Part shown: piece by piece, positions 47,371 to 57,709 of the stretch
Layout of the letters: each line of letters starts with the position of its first letter
Position numbering within the stretch: the first letter of the stretch is position 1
Assembly: GCF_022539505.1 (NCBI RefSeq)
Contig: NC_061514.1
Location: 325,917,090-325,981,089 of the forward strand
DNA from: Lolium rigidum
Taxonomy: Eukaryota; Streptophyta; Magnoliopsida; Poales; Poaceae
Length of the DNA: 64,000 bases
Direction of reading: 5' to 3'
Made by a program: the position numbers and the translations under genes
The notes under the pieces: model-generated
Database searches by the model: none
Told to the model about the DNA's origin: nothing
Seen by the model: the letters and a program-made list of their open reading frames with translations, nothing else

Positions 47371-49968
47371 GAGCATCTCCAACCGGGCGACCCAAACGGA
47401 CGCGCTGGGCCGTCCGTTTTGGGCCGTTTGGGTGGCCGAACGGACACCCGGACAGCGCCCCGCGTCCGCGTGTCCGTTTGGATCGCACGCTGCGCCCAAC
47501 GCAGCGGCCACCCAATTTGGCCATTTGGCCTACTTCTTTGGGAAATAGGCCATCTGGCCACAGATACTTTATAAAACAATGTCTAAACCAAGAATAATAT
47601 CTCATAAACATAGAATAATATATAACAAACATAAAATATAGCAAATAGCATAAAATATTATCAAACGTAGCATGATAAATCAATTAAAATGTGCCATAGT
47701 TTGAGAAAAACTATAAAAATTACAATTGAGATTGTCTAACTTAATTTGGGCGCTCGAGGATCTCCTTCTGCCTCTTCTCGGACCAAGCTCTCTTCGCCTC
47801 ACTCATGTTGGTCAAGTCGGCGTTCATGATGAGGTTGTCCTCGGCTTGGCGTTTGAGCTCAACTTCCTGCGCCTTCACCTCCATCTCTTTGGCCCTTGCC
47901 ATTGCTTTGAGCTCAATTTCCTTCGCCTTCATCTCCACCTCTTTGGCCCTTGCCATTGCTATGAGCTCAAGTTCTCTCTCTTTGAGCTCAAGTTCTTTAG
48001 CTTTGGCCTGGGCCTTGACCTCTTCAATCTCAAGCTTCTTCGCTGGACATCAAAGAATTTCTTCCTGTCCTCTTCTTTCTCCCGGCGCCTCCTCTCATCC
48101 CTCTTGTCCGTGGACACCTCTCTGTCCGCATGCATCTCCTTCAAAGTGCCATACAATAGCATGGACGAAGCATCACGCTTCATGTCGGCTTTGGTTGACT
48201 TGTGGCCGCGTGGATGACTTGCACGAGAAGCGGAGCTACCGCAAGGCTGCCCACCATCAAGGTCAATGAACGTGGCATCTTTGGCGGGGTTGTTTCCAGT
48301 CAAGGTCGCCATGTACCCCTCGTACCCCTCCTGAAACTTGGGGGTGCCCTGGAGTTCCTTCCAACAATGAGGGAAGGCAAAGGTCTTCTCTCCATTGCTG
48401 ACTTTGTAGAATTCCAAAGCTCGCCACACCTAGAGCAAAGCGAGACAACAACGATAAACATATGTGCGAACATCGGATGATTAAGTTGAGGTTAAGAATC
48501 ATACCAAGTCCTTCACACCCATGCCACTAACGGGGATCCGCTTCGCGTGATCATACGCCGCCTGGAACTTGTTGCATTCCGTTTGAATTGTTCCCCACCT
48601 CTTTTGGAGCGATACCTCGCTGCGGTCGCTCTCAAATGGCTCCTGTCCATATTTGCGATGTTCATGGAAGTATTCATAGATCCGGCGCCGAATGCGGTCC
48701 CCTTCTGCTCGGCACCTGTCAACGCATCTTGCCCGATGGTCAACCATCCTTGGACGAGCACCTTGTCCTCCTTCTCCGTGTAGTTGGCGGTTCGTTTGCT
48801 TACCAGCGAGCTCTAGCTTGTGCAGCTGCGGCTTGTGTGAGGCCCTCAACGAACAACGGCTCCTCCTCGATGTTTATGCTGCCGGGACAGGCAGTTGTGC
48901 CCTCCTGCGTGTCAATGGGAGGTGGCTGGGGAGCCTGCTGTGTCGAAGGATATGGCAGGGTGGTCGGCACTGTCTGCGCGTAAGACGGAGGGGCCTGCAC
49001 GGTCGACAGTGACTGCGCGCGCGCGGCCGACATATCGTCGAACAGGTTGCGTGCACCGGCCATGGCAGCTGCTCCCAGGTTCTTGGGGCCTTTGGAGTTC
49101 ACCGGCGCACGATTGAGGTCAATGGACGAAAGTGACGGCCCCGTAGCGGACTCGCCCACCTCCGGTGACCCATCCCGTGACTGGTACGCGTGCCGCCCTG
49201 AATGCGCCCCCAATTTGTGCCCAAACGGGGCAGACGGTGGGCCAGTTGATCTTGGAGGAAGGGGCAGGGTCACGGACGAGGCCGAGCTCCCCCCCCCCCG
49301 AGGCCGTGCCGGTGCCGGGGATGAGCATGTGCTGGCCGAGCGCTGCGTGGCCGTAAAAGAGCATGGCCTGCGCCTGCTGCTCTTGCATGACACTGTTCTT
49401 CGCCTGTGTTTGGAGTTGGAGGAGATGCTCCGCCGCCCGCACCCGCTCCTCCGTGGCGGCGGCCTCCTTCTTCCGTTGATCAGACGCCCTGCGGCGGTCC
49501 GCCCGCTTCTTGGACTCCATCGCCCTCTGCTCCGCGGTGAGCTCGGGCTTCGCCTTCTTCGTCGGCGGCCCGGGCTCCACGACCACCGGAGCGTCCAGTT
49601 CGAGAGCCGCCTCCACGGCGGGGAGCGGCAACGGCCGCGACCGGTGCTTCCTCTCCGATGGTGGCGGTGGTGGCGGTGGCGGCGGCGGTCGCTTCGTCGG
49701 CCATCTCTAGGTTTTGGGAGTGGAGTGGAGTGTTTCGTTGTGGGAGGCGGATAGGCGGGCCGGGGGCGGACAAGGGGAGGACGCGAGCGACCAGCCTTTC
49801 GCGTCCGCGGCCACGCAAACTCGTCCAAGATTTGGGCCGGGTTTGGGTCGTCCCGGACGCCCCGGCCATCCGTTTTAGGGATGGGTCCGCGCGCTGGGCC
49901 GCGGTTTTGTCCGTTTCGACCCATCCAGACGCGCGGGCGCGGGATGGGTCGCCCGGTTGGAGATGCCC
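47371..49968. mobile_element. Inner PIF/Harbinger element carrying ORF1 (third nesting level)
   Basis: Inverted ends of about 23 bp (GAGCATCTCCAACCGGGCGA left; GGGCATCTCCAACCGGGCGA right, inverted) with TAA on both sides (47368-47370, 49969-49971). It carries the accessory ORF1 remnant on the minus strand and no DDE transposase frame, so it depends on another element. Confidence 0.88.
47741..49704 (-). pseudogene. Harbinger ORF1 (Myb/trihelix plus NAM-associated protein), broken
   Basis: Read on the minus strand from about 49704 (MADEATAAAT), the protein can be followed across several frames. These are a basic segment (TKKAKPELTAEQRAMESKKR); a P/Q-rich linker; a Myb/trihelix-like part with RIYEYFHEHRKYG, SEVSLQKRWGTIQ and KFQAAYDHAKRIPVSGMG; an apparent intron around 48430-48501; WRALEFYKVSNGEKTFAF; and a coiled coil rich in K/E with repeated (A)RAKE(V/M)E(V/M)KA units ending at 47741. 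This order is typical of PIF/Harbinger ORF1, the DNA-binding partner of the transposase. At least one frameshift (near 49650) and further register changes break it. Confidence 0.7.
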
Positions 49969-50186
49969 TAAGATAAGAGCTCACTCCTCTTCTCTCTCCC
50001 AATCTCTCTCCTCCAACTAAGCAAATTTATAATATTTTACATCTTATAGCCAGCTGACTGTACCTTATTGTACTTGCTCTGATACTCTAATCTCCCCTCT
50101 CCTCCTTAATTAGCTGCCACATCAGCATTTTTGTGGGATCAATGTGCATGATACTACCTATGATACTAGCACTATGGCTAGCCTTA

Positions 50187-50345
50187 AGCAGGCAGCATGG
50201 CACTATGGATCCTAGTCCTTGCTAGCTATGAACCGATCTGTTTCCAACAAAGATTTTACAGTCCATCACCACCTCATTAAGATCCTACTTAGCAGCTTAT
50301 CCTACGTACTCCATTATTACTTGTCTCTCACACTGTCCACTAAAC
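50187..50345. other. Spacer downstream of chlorophyllase copy 2
   Basis: Counterpart of 17990-18164, holding one half of the local tandem duplication. No gene. Confidence 0.4.
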
Positions 50346-51562
50346 TTAAGCAGGCAGCATGACACCATGAATCCTAGTCCCTGCATCCCGGAACTCAACG
50401 GCGGACAGCACGACGGGCGCTACCTCCGGCCGCTCCCTGATGCCGTCGAGCCACTCTGGCCGGCCGTCCACCCATTTCTTGAGGAACGCCACCATGGCCC
50501 CGGCAACGAAGCGCCTCATGGGCGCCCTGGCCCCGCCGCTCTTGCAGACGGCGCGCGTGGCCAGGCCCTTGGCGCCGCACGTCACGTCGTCCATCATGTC
50601 GGTGTGCCCGTAGTCCCTGGCCACGAGGTGGCACGCCGGCGCCGCGCACTCGTGGTAGAACTCGGCGTGGCTCACGCCCAGCGGCGCGCACGGCGGGCGC
50701 AGGGCGCCGAGGCCCGTGCCGATGACCATGACCGGCGCCGGGACGCGCAGCGAGGCTTCTCTGTAGGTGAGGATGGGCGGGGGCGTCTGCCTGCCGGGCG
50801 CCATGCCGTCCACGGGGTCGACGGCGATGAGGGCCGCGAGAGGCAGGGAGGTCCTGGCGTGGCCCAGCGCGAGCGCGAATGCCACTTTGCCGCCGCGGCT
50901 GTGCCCGGAAATGGACACCTGGTAATGGAATCGTTAGTACTCACTACTTCTTAGTTCTTACTAAGTTCTTAATAGTGTCTGCCTCGCTGAATTATGGGTA
51001 CAGAGGAATCGCTCGATTGCATGGGCAACTTACAGCGGTCAGGTTGGGGCGAACGTTGGGCGGGAGCGAGGAGGACAGGCCGCCGTCGGCGAGCCAGTCT
51101 ATGACGGCGGCCGCTGAGCTTATCTCTCCGGTGGTGTCGGGCCCGGAGAACGTGTAGAGCTGCAATTAATTCGCTGGCTTGAGCTTGAGAAGAAAGTTCA
51201 TCGCCACGATGATGCTGAAATTAGCATGGTTTTTCGAGAGTACGTACCTGAGGAGCGACGACGATGAAGCCATGGGAGGCGACATGCTGGAGCAGCTGGG
51301 AGTAGAAGTAGTTGTTGGCGAGGTAGCCGTGCAAGAACACAACCACGGGGTACTCCCCTGCATCGGACGGTGCGGCAATCAGAAGCGGCTTTGGTGGGCC
51401 GGCTACGCTGGCTGGAGAGCACCTCGAGGTCTTGGCCTCCTGGACCTGGGAAAGGCTGGTGCCATGGCGTCCATGGTCGAACACGTCTCCTGCAGACGCC
51501 ATGGTGAGGAGCAGCAGACAGTAGAAGTATGCTAAGGCAGTGAATCTTGCAGAGGCGGCCAT
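50346..51562 (-). CDS. CLH: Chlorophyllase, copy 2
   Basis: Exons 51562-51248, 51159-51034 and 50918-50346 give a complete 337-residue enzyme with the same signal-like N-terminus, GHSRGG motif and Asp/His positions as copy 1. Exons 1 and 2 encode the same residues as copy 1. Exon 3 differs at about eight positions and has five extra residues (15 bp, LATRA, after AKG). All catalytic residues are kept, so both enzymes should be functional. A near-identical ~1.24-kb block covers the 5' part of the gene and its upstream region, whereas exon 3 and downstream DNA differ by a few percent. Confidence 0.9.
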
Positions 51563-51843
51563 GTTAACCGGGAGGTTGTGGCCTTGTGGGGAGTAGGAGT
51601 GCCTGTGGCTACTTAACGGCCGTGTGTTCTGGTGCTCCTTATCTCCACGATTATGGAAAAAATATCCGATGCAGTTGCCTTTGGACTCTGGTCCGGCCAG
51701 TGTCTGTCCTTCGCATGCACCATGCTCTTGCCTTGCGTTTAGACATACTGCATTTCCATCTTTTGACTGATCTCAGAGCACCTCTAGCAGATAAAAAAAA
51801 GCTAGCTAGCTCAGGGGACTAACTCGAACCTGTGTCGCTCTCA

Positions 51844-51987
51844 CATGCGCTGCTCGCCTGCTTCGTCTGGAATCCACTTGAACATGGCACGGATTTGGCC
51901 GGAATCGAAGCTCGGTGGCACGATATTCAAACATCCGTGCATGATTTTGAGGCGGCGTGGGAGGAGGAGAGATGGGTAATTTGGCCA
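51844..51987 (+). repeat. Dispersed ~145-bp segment, copy in chlorophyllase 2 upstream region
   Basis: Matches 19646-19790 almost exactly and 23946-24075 and 63926-64000 less exactly. Lies about 280 bp upstream of the chlorophyllase start. Confidence 0.6.
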
Positions 51988-52349
51988 TGTATAGTGCCCT
52001 CGAATCTGTATATATAGCGTTTATGAGTGTGAATTCTGGAGGCATTGTAAATTCTTTGACGTGAAGCCGGCCAGCCTGAGAGCGTTTGTGGCCGATGCCT
52101 TACCTGGTAATGCATGGGCGCACATGATCAAAGAAATTCCATCAGTCCAAGCGCTAGTGGAATATATGGATCTTTAGGAGCGGAAATGCCTAATGGAACC
52201 TGGGTACGGGCGAGGATGAAAACGCTTCCAATCAAAGAGCACCACGTGTCTGACACATGCGTATTTCGTCAGGTATATGGTGTGTATTTTCAAAGAAATT
52301 CATTTCTTGTGGATGGCTAGTGGACGCGTCCCGCATTAACTTCCAAAGC

Positions 52350-53040
52350 AGCATGTCCACCTTCGTCTCTCCGATCAGTCCCCATTTCCGCCATGCGCTA
52401 GCTGCCTAGCTAGCTTCTTGCCGGCAGCGAGCTCCAGCCGCCATGATATTTTGCCCAACCTCCACCTGCTGATGTGCTCCTCCGCCCAACCTCCAAGCGA
52501 ACTCCTCTAGCCGCCTTGTTCCTGCATCCAAGCCCTATGGCATCGAGCTCCTCCGGTCACGCCCAGCTCAAAGATAACGAGCTCCTCCGGCCGCCACCGT
52601 GCTCCATGGAAGCGAGCTCCCCCGCTTGAGCAACAAGGTTGCGAGCTCCCCCATCCAGAAAACAAGTGCCGTGATTTCTGTGAGTTATTTATGAAATCTG
52701 TGGGAGCAGATCTGGGCTGGCTTCTAGTAGAAACCTTCGGGTAGTTCTTCCAGAAGGTTGGTTCTGGCTCGCTGCCATGATTCATGTACGCCATCACTTT
52801 TTCAGTGTAGGATCTAGACCGATTCTCTTGGCCGGTGATGTTTCCTCTGGTTTCTCTCTTTTTTCATGTTGGATTTATACACATTTATTCTGAGACAACT
52901 TTTACTATGGTTGGGAAATTTACAAGCCATTCAAGCTAGTTAATCTAACGGTGGAAAAAAAGGTAGCACTGAAAAATACTGAAAATTAAGTACTGAAAAG
53001 TACTGGAAAGTACAGGAATTATTTCTTTATTTTAATTTAA
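52350..53040. other. Left part of the MULE
   Basis: Contains GAGCTCC(T/C)CC motifs repeated at roughly 40-50 bp spacing (about 52428-52650), giving a Ser/Pro-rich translation that is not a convincing gene, then AT-rich DNA. Confidence 0.4.
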
Positions 53041-53255
53041 TAGAGGGTAGTTAGGTAATTTGCGTTCCTCCCGCGTCGGCGCTCTATCCCATCGCGCCAT
53101 GGATGTGGCCGCCGACTGTCGCCGCCCTGTTGCCCGCGCCCTCTTCTCCCCTCCCACTGCCAGCCCCTCCCCGCCGGCATAATGCTTCGCCACCCGTCCG
53201 CGCTCGCTGACCAAAATCATCCCTAATCCCTTCAAAAAAAATCCCCTTTCCATTT

Positions 53256-53749
53256 CTAGCCGCCCTCTCCGGCACCGCGCTGGCCGGCTGCCGCGCCGTG
53301 CGACGTCTTGATTCTTCGCCCAGTATGACGTGCTCCACTAGCGCCTAACCGTCCGCGAGACGCTCGCCTTACGCGGCATGCTGTGGCTCCCCACCCTCGC
53401 CCCCAACACGGCCAAGCTCGCAGCCACCGAGGCCTTGATGCTGAGATCGTCCTAGGAGCGTGCGCGACACCATCGTCGGCAACGCGTTCGTGCGCGGCGT
53501 GTCTGGTGGCAAGAGGAACCGCGTGATCATCGGACACGAGCTGCTGGGCACCGAACCTGTTTGGTCCTCGACGAGCCCACCTCCGACTCAGCCGCATCCC
53601 GCCTCGTCTCCACGCTGTCGGCGATGGCACGCAAGGGGTGCACGGTGTTGCTGTCTGTGCACCTGCCGTCCAGCCGCGTGTGGATGTTCGACTTCGTACT
53701 GCTGCTCGCCCAAGGGAGCCACCTCGCCGCTGGCGTGAGCTCCGATTGA
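53256..53749 (+). pseudogene. ABCG half-transporter nucleotide-binding domain fragment
   Basis: Across frames, the plus strand reads LAALSGTALAGCRAV, then (A)QYDVLH, LTVRETLALRGMLWLP, DTIVGNAFVRGVSGGKR (the ABC signature region), a GHELL segment, then VLDEPTSDSAASRLV (Walker B and D-loop) and VLLSVHLPSSRVWMFDFVLLLAQGS (H-loop). This is the order in plant ABCG (WBC) transporters, which export lipids, hormones or cuticle precursors. Walker A and the whole membrane domain are missing. There are stop codons after VLH and before ERVRDT, and a frameshift just before the Walker B motif; SGLDSTAA is shortened to SDSAA. Non-functional cargo of the MULE. Confidence 0.85.
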
Positions 53750-54265
53750 GTGCTCCAGGCCGGACCTGCGGTGGTCCAACAGGCGGCTGCGCGGCTTCGT
53801 GCAGCACGGCAAGCTTGACGTCAACTGTAGTGGTCGGTGTGTCTACAGCTGCCGTGTCTCAACGAAGATCAAGGTTGCTGCTCAAGCTTTCATCAACATT
53901 ATGCTCGTACAGAGTTTTAGTTTTCGTCAGTCAGCTGTCTGGTATGTGTTAGCAACAGTTATAATTAGCTGTGTAGTTTAGGAAAAAAACTGTGCTCAAA
54001 ATTACTGATGAGCTACGTACCATATCACAAAAAGGCAAAGCAACTTCAGATACTATGATTAGTTACTATGGAATACATTCGCTGTACATTCTGTAATCTG
54101 CAGTTTCACTAATACACTGCAATTCATTGACTTCATTTTATTGCCCCTCCGCAAAATATCATACTGGTTCGCATCTGTTGCTTATATTGTCTCACTGAAA
54201 TTCATCGACTTTATAGTTGCTTATAATATACCACTCTTTGTATTTGTATACTTGTTCAGATCTCA

Positions 54266-54639
54266 GAAACTCAATTCGGCTCCCGGGTGCGTATGATCCC
54301 TCTACCGTAAAAACATATTTCCAAGTGTTAAAAAAATTTGATAAAAAAATTTACATGTACATCTCCATAACATATGTGTATTCGTCAAGTTTCACGAAAA
54401 AATGTTATTTTTTGTAGTCTAAGCGAAAAAGAAAATTTATCTTGTGACAAGTCTTTGTTTCAGCACCGAATTTGTCTTTTACACGCCACATGACATGTCG
54501 ATTTTTCATGAAACGACTTTGTGAGCGTGTAGCACATGAAGATGTACATGCGGAATTTTGTTTCAATTTTTTGACATTTTAAAATGTGTCTAATATGTAT
54601 TCGGATAAAGGAGCATCGCTCCATGTCAAACATCACTCC
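54266..54639 (+). mobile_element. Second member of the small dispersed element family
   Basis: Starts ACTCAATTCGGCTC and ends with GGAGCATCGCTCCATG and CATCACTCC. It shares internal blocks such as TACATGTACATCTCC, GAAAATTTATCTT and TGAAACGACTTTGT with the reverse complement of 17474-17794. Possible imperfect target repeats are TTCAGATCT and TTCGATCTG. Confidence 0.55.
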
Positions 54640-55641
54640 TTCGATCTGTTTTCCTTTGCTTGATGTCTAGGTAGTATTCAGTAGTAGGTTCAAAGGCATG
54701 TGCGGGTTCTCCATTAATTTGGGTTGCACTTATTAAAGCTCAAACAGTTACTAATTCTATCTGCTAATGAAGCTCAGTCCAGGAGCACATTAGTTACATT
54801 TTGTTCAATGGTTTTTAAATACGCTCTGAGTTTTTGTCTTTTGTCATCGTTCGGGCCTCGACGAAGGGAAAGTTTTAGTTACATTTACTTCAGATTTTCT
54901 CCTCCCAAAGGATGTAACGATATCAACCTTTATCTTTCTCCGTATCGTCGGATTATTTTCCTCAAGCACGCCTCCTGATGTGGGGGGACTGATCTATGCA
55001 TGTAATTTGTATTTTGATTCTTTTTGTGCTTTGTACCTAGTTGCGTTTTGTTGGTGTTGGGATATGTGTGTCTTCATGTGAGACTGTCATACCGGATGAG
55101 AGTCTACATAGGATGTCTCTCTGACCCGACACGGACCACACATCTATTTTTATGTCGTCACGTGCTACTCTTGCCCATTAAAAACTTGACCACATTGCTG
55201 CTATATTACAAAGTATAGTTTTTGTACTTCAGAACATGTCACAATGGTCTACAAAACCATCTGGAGCTAGGCATTAACTTAAGAAACGTGGACAGCTCAG
55301 TCTAAAGAATACTGAGAATTGCACTGTAATTTAGTATGATCGGGTGCTATTGTGCACACCTCGATGGTTTCCATTGATCAATATATATACACATCATTAC
55401 AACTTGTGTTACAAGAAAGGACTAGGTCGGTTGTATCTCAACCGGTGATCTAGATGAATCTAAACTCCTAGAGGTATCTAACAGGTACAGGTTTACCAAG
55501 TATAAATCGATCACAAAGACACGTTACTGTCTAAGGACCTATCAAGAACAAACAGTTTTAGAGAAAATGAAGTGAACATATCTGCACATCCATCCGACAA
55601 GTTCACCGGTTCAACCATCCTTCATTCATCCTACTACTGCA
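54640..55641. other. Gene-poor part of the MULE
   Basis: AT-rich DNA with only short, unconvincing frames; nothing recognised. Confidence 0.4.
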
Positions 55642-55824
55642 TCATCGACCAATGACATCTCTGCAAGCAAGCAAATGTGACTCCTCTAAATACGACAAGA
55701 AGCCTTCTTTAATTATCCAAGACGAGTATCTCGTGTTCTTCCACGTTTTAGGAAGCCCCTTAAGCCTTTGTTGCGTCACTATTTGGACAACTTCAGACAT
55801 TGGTGGCCTGAATTCTAGCTCATG
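55642..55824 (-). pseudogene. Receptor-like kinase terminal exon fragment
   Basis: On the minus strand, after an acceptor TTTGCAG, the frame reads HELEFRPPMSEVVQIV and goes on about 45 residues to a stop. The phrase 'E.RPPMSEVVQ' is the last helix of plant receptor-like kinase domains (for example STRUBBELIG-type). No other kinase exon was found in the 2 kb upstream, which is interrupted by a Helitron. Probably a captured fragment. Confidence 0.5.
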
Positions 55825-55878
55825 CTGCAAAGAAAATTTCAGATAAGCCACACACAGCCCATCTTTCTGTAATGCTGA

Positions 55879-57709
55879 TCTCTACTATTAAGAGCAAACT
55901 GGTGAATGCCTGGTGTCACATTTTCAGGATGGACAATAATACCCCCACGTCCTCAATTCATATTTCCTCCCTCAAACCACCTGGTCCGCACTCCTCAAAA
56001 ATAGCTAACCATCTTATCTTATCTTATTTTATTTTATTTTATCTTATCTTATCTTATCTTATCTTATCTTGCTAATAGGAACAACTACCTTGATGGAGTT
56101 ATCACAGTTTGACTCAATTTACCACACGCATATCATCATGGCAACCCATCGTTTCTGACTCCGGTGGCGCGGCATCGCCGCAACGATACGTGGGACTGCC
56201 AGGCGCAAATCTAAAAGGTGTAGCAGTGCGAGTCGGCTTTTCCATGGTGCGTGCACGTCGCGGCCGCCGGTAGCTCTTTGGATGAACGGGGCGACTGAAT
56301 TTTTTCGGCTCTTTGGATGGAGGAGGGAGGGAGTAGATCGAGGGTTAAGCAGTGACCATGGCGCGTGGTCTACCGCGTACGCCTCATTTGCCGTGCTCAA
56401 GAGAAATTGAGAAAAGAGATGAGAATAGCTGGAGACATAGATTTGGCTTGTGTGTTTACTATGTGTAAATCGTGTTGGAGTTCTGTACCATTTTTTATGG
56501 GTAATATCAGAAATTAATTTACGGTTCAAACTGATCTATTGAATGATTCTGGATAATGCCATATTAATTTCCCATTCTATCCTGGACAGAACTACATCGA
56601 GGTCGACCTTGTTTTTGCTTATAGTCAGGTCACCGAAACTATCCATTTGTGGTAAAGGAATATTTTCAAAAATAGTAATAGTGGGCCCGCGTGGGAACCA
56701 AAGGAAAGCACGGGCAACTCTTTAACGGCGGAGTAACAACCGTGCGGGCTGATGGAGGAGTGGTTTAGCTCCGGAGGGCGGGGAGGTCGGCAGCCTGAAC
56801 CGTCCGCCGAATGGCAGGGAGGCCGGCAGCCGAAACCGTGCGCCGGGGGGTGTGGAGGCCGACGGTGAGTGGCTCGGCGTCGGAGGAAGGGATGACCGTG
56901 AGAGAGCTAGCCGTGGACGGGCGCCAAACAGCGAGTGACCTTGGCGGCGTGTGTGGCCACAGGCGGCATGAGTAACCCATGCGGTGGTGTCGGGAGAATG
57001 TGAAATTGGGAAAAGTTTGTTATTTTAAAATTAAAATTGGGGAAATTTGGGTGAGGAAGAAAGCAGGATTGTTCGACTTTTCTCAGTACTCCAATACCAA
57101 CAAGTACTAACATGTGGTTTTCTGTGGTTATCATTACAAAAAAAGTATTATCATCCTAATGACCAAGAGATAATAATATTTTCCATTTATTTGCAAAAAA
57201 ATTGTTTGGTTACTTAGTATTTTCTTTTATGCTTTCATGCGATAAATGATTTGTTCATCCAATTTGCACCGGGAGTACTTTATGTTCACATTCTTATATT
57301 TTTATGAAAATAAAACTTCATGCTAACTCGATAGATTGATTGTGCAGGATGGCTACGAGTTGACAAAGAGATTTTTGATACACATACTCAAGTACCTTGC
57401 TAATGACATTGAAAATAACATAAAGGATGTTGTGCGAGCATATGTTATTCACGATCAAGAGAGCATGGATTTAATAAATAATATAAGAAATAATATGTCG
57501 GTCTCGTTGCCTTTTATAATTATTACACTAAATTATGTGATATGATCTTATGATATTTTAAATATTATGTGGTTATTTTTATGTACTTAAATGTTTTTGC
57601 GCATCATTTACACTTGTAATATTTGTGAAACTACATAAAGTAGAGATCCATGTAATATTGTGACTGGCATAAGGTAGGGAGCCGTGGCGAAGCACGGGCA
57701 TTCCACTAG
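55879..57709 (+). mobile_element. Helitron nested in the MULE
   Basis: The 1831-bp element starts TCTCTACTATTAAGAGC after host A and ends with the hairpin CCGTG-gcgaag-CACGG, then GCATTCCA and CTAG before host T. The 5' start resembles that of the Helitron at 43775. It lacks Rep/helicase. It contains a pentanucleotide microsatellite, a GC-rich piece with ~36-bp imperfect tandem units (about 56770-56870), and one exon-like stretch after a TGTGCAG acceptor (57348 onward, DGYELTKRFLIHILKYL), none identified. Confidence 0.88.
56011..56070 (+). repeat. Pentanucleotide microsatellite
   Basis: (ATCTT)3 then (ATTTT)3 then (ATCTT)6. Likely length-polymorphic. Confidence 0.95.

Larger units (their letters stand above)
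47194..50079. mobile_element. Middle Tourist-like MITE (second nesting level)
   Basis: The ends GAGCAATTCCAATAGTG and (inverted) GAGCAAGTACAATAAGG are followed by inverted CAGCTG.TGGCTATAAG blocks. The flanking triplet is TGA (47191-47193, 50080-50082), a departure from the usual TWA. It sits inside the outer MITE and is itself split by the inner element. Confidence 0.8.
46994..50183. mobile_element. Outer Tourist-like MITE (first nesting level)
   Basis: The ends GGCTGATCATAGTGG and (inverted) GGCTAGCCATAGTGC continue into a shared GTATCATA.GGTAGTATCATGCA. TTA flanks both sides (46991-46993, 50184-50186). Only about 300 bp belong to this MITE; the rest is two elements nested inside it. Confidence 0.85.

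Noticed and set aside
48800..50002. 400-residue minus-strand frame
   Set aside because: Mostly R/P/S-rich out-of-frame translation that runs past the Harbinger end; only its C-terminal part overlaps the real ORF1 frame.
55872..56075. Small frame ending in repeated LILSYFILFYL
   Set aside because: Translation of the ATCTT microsatellite.
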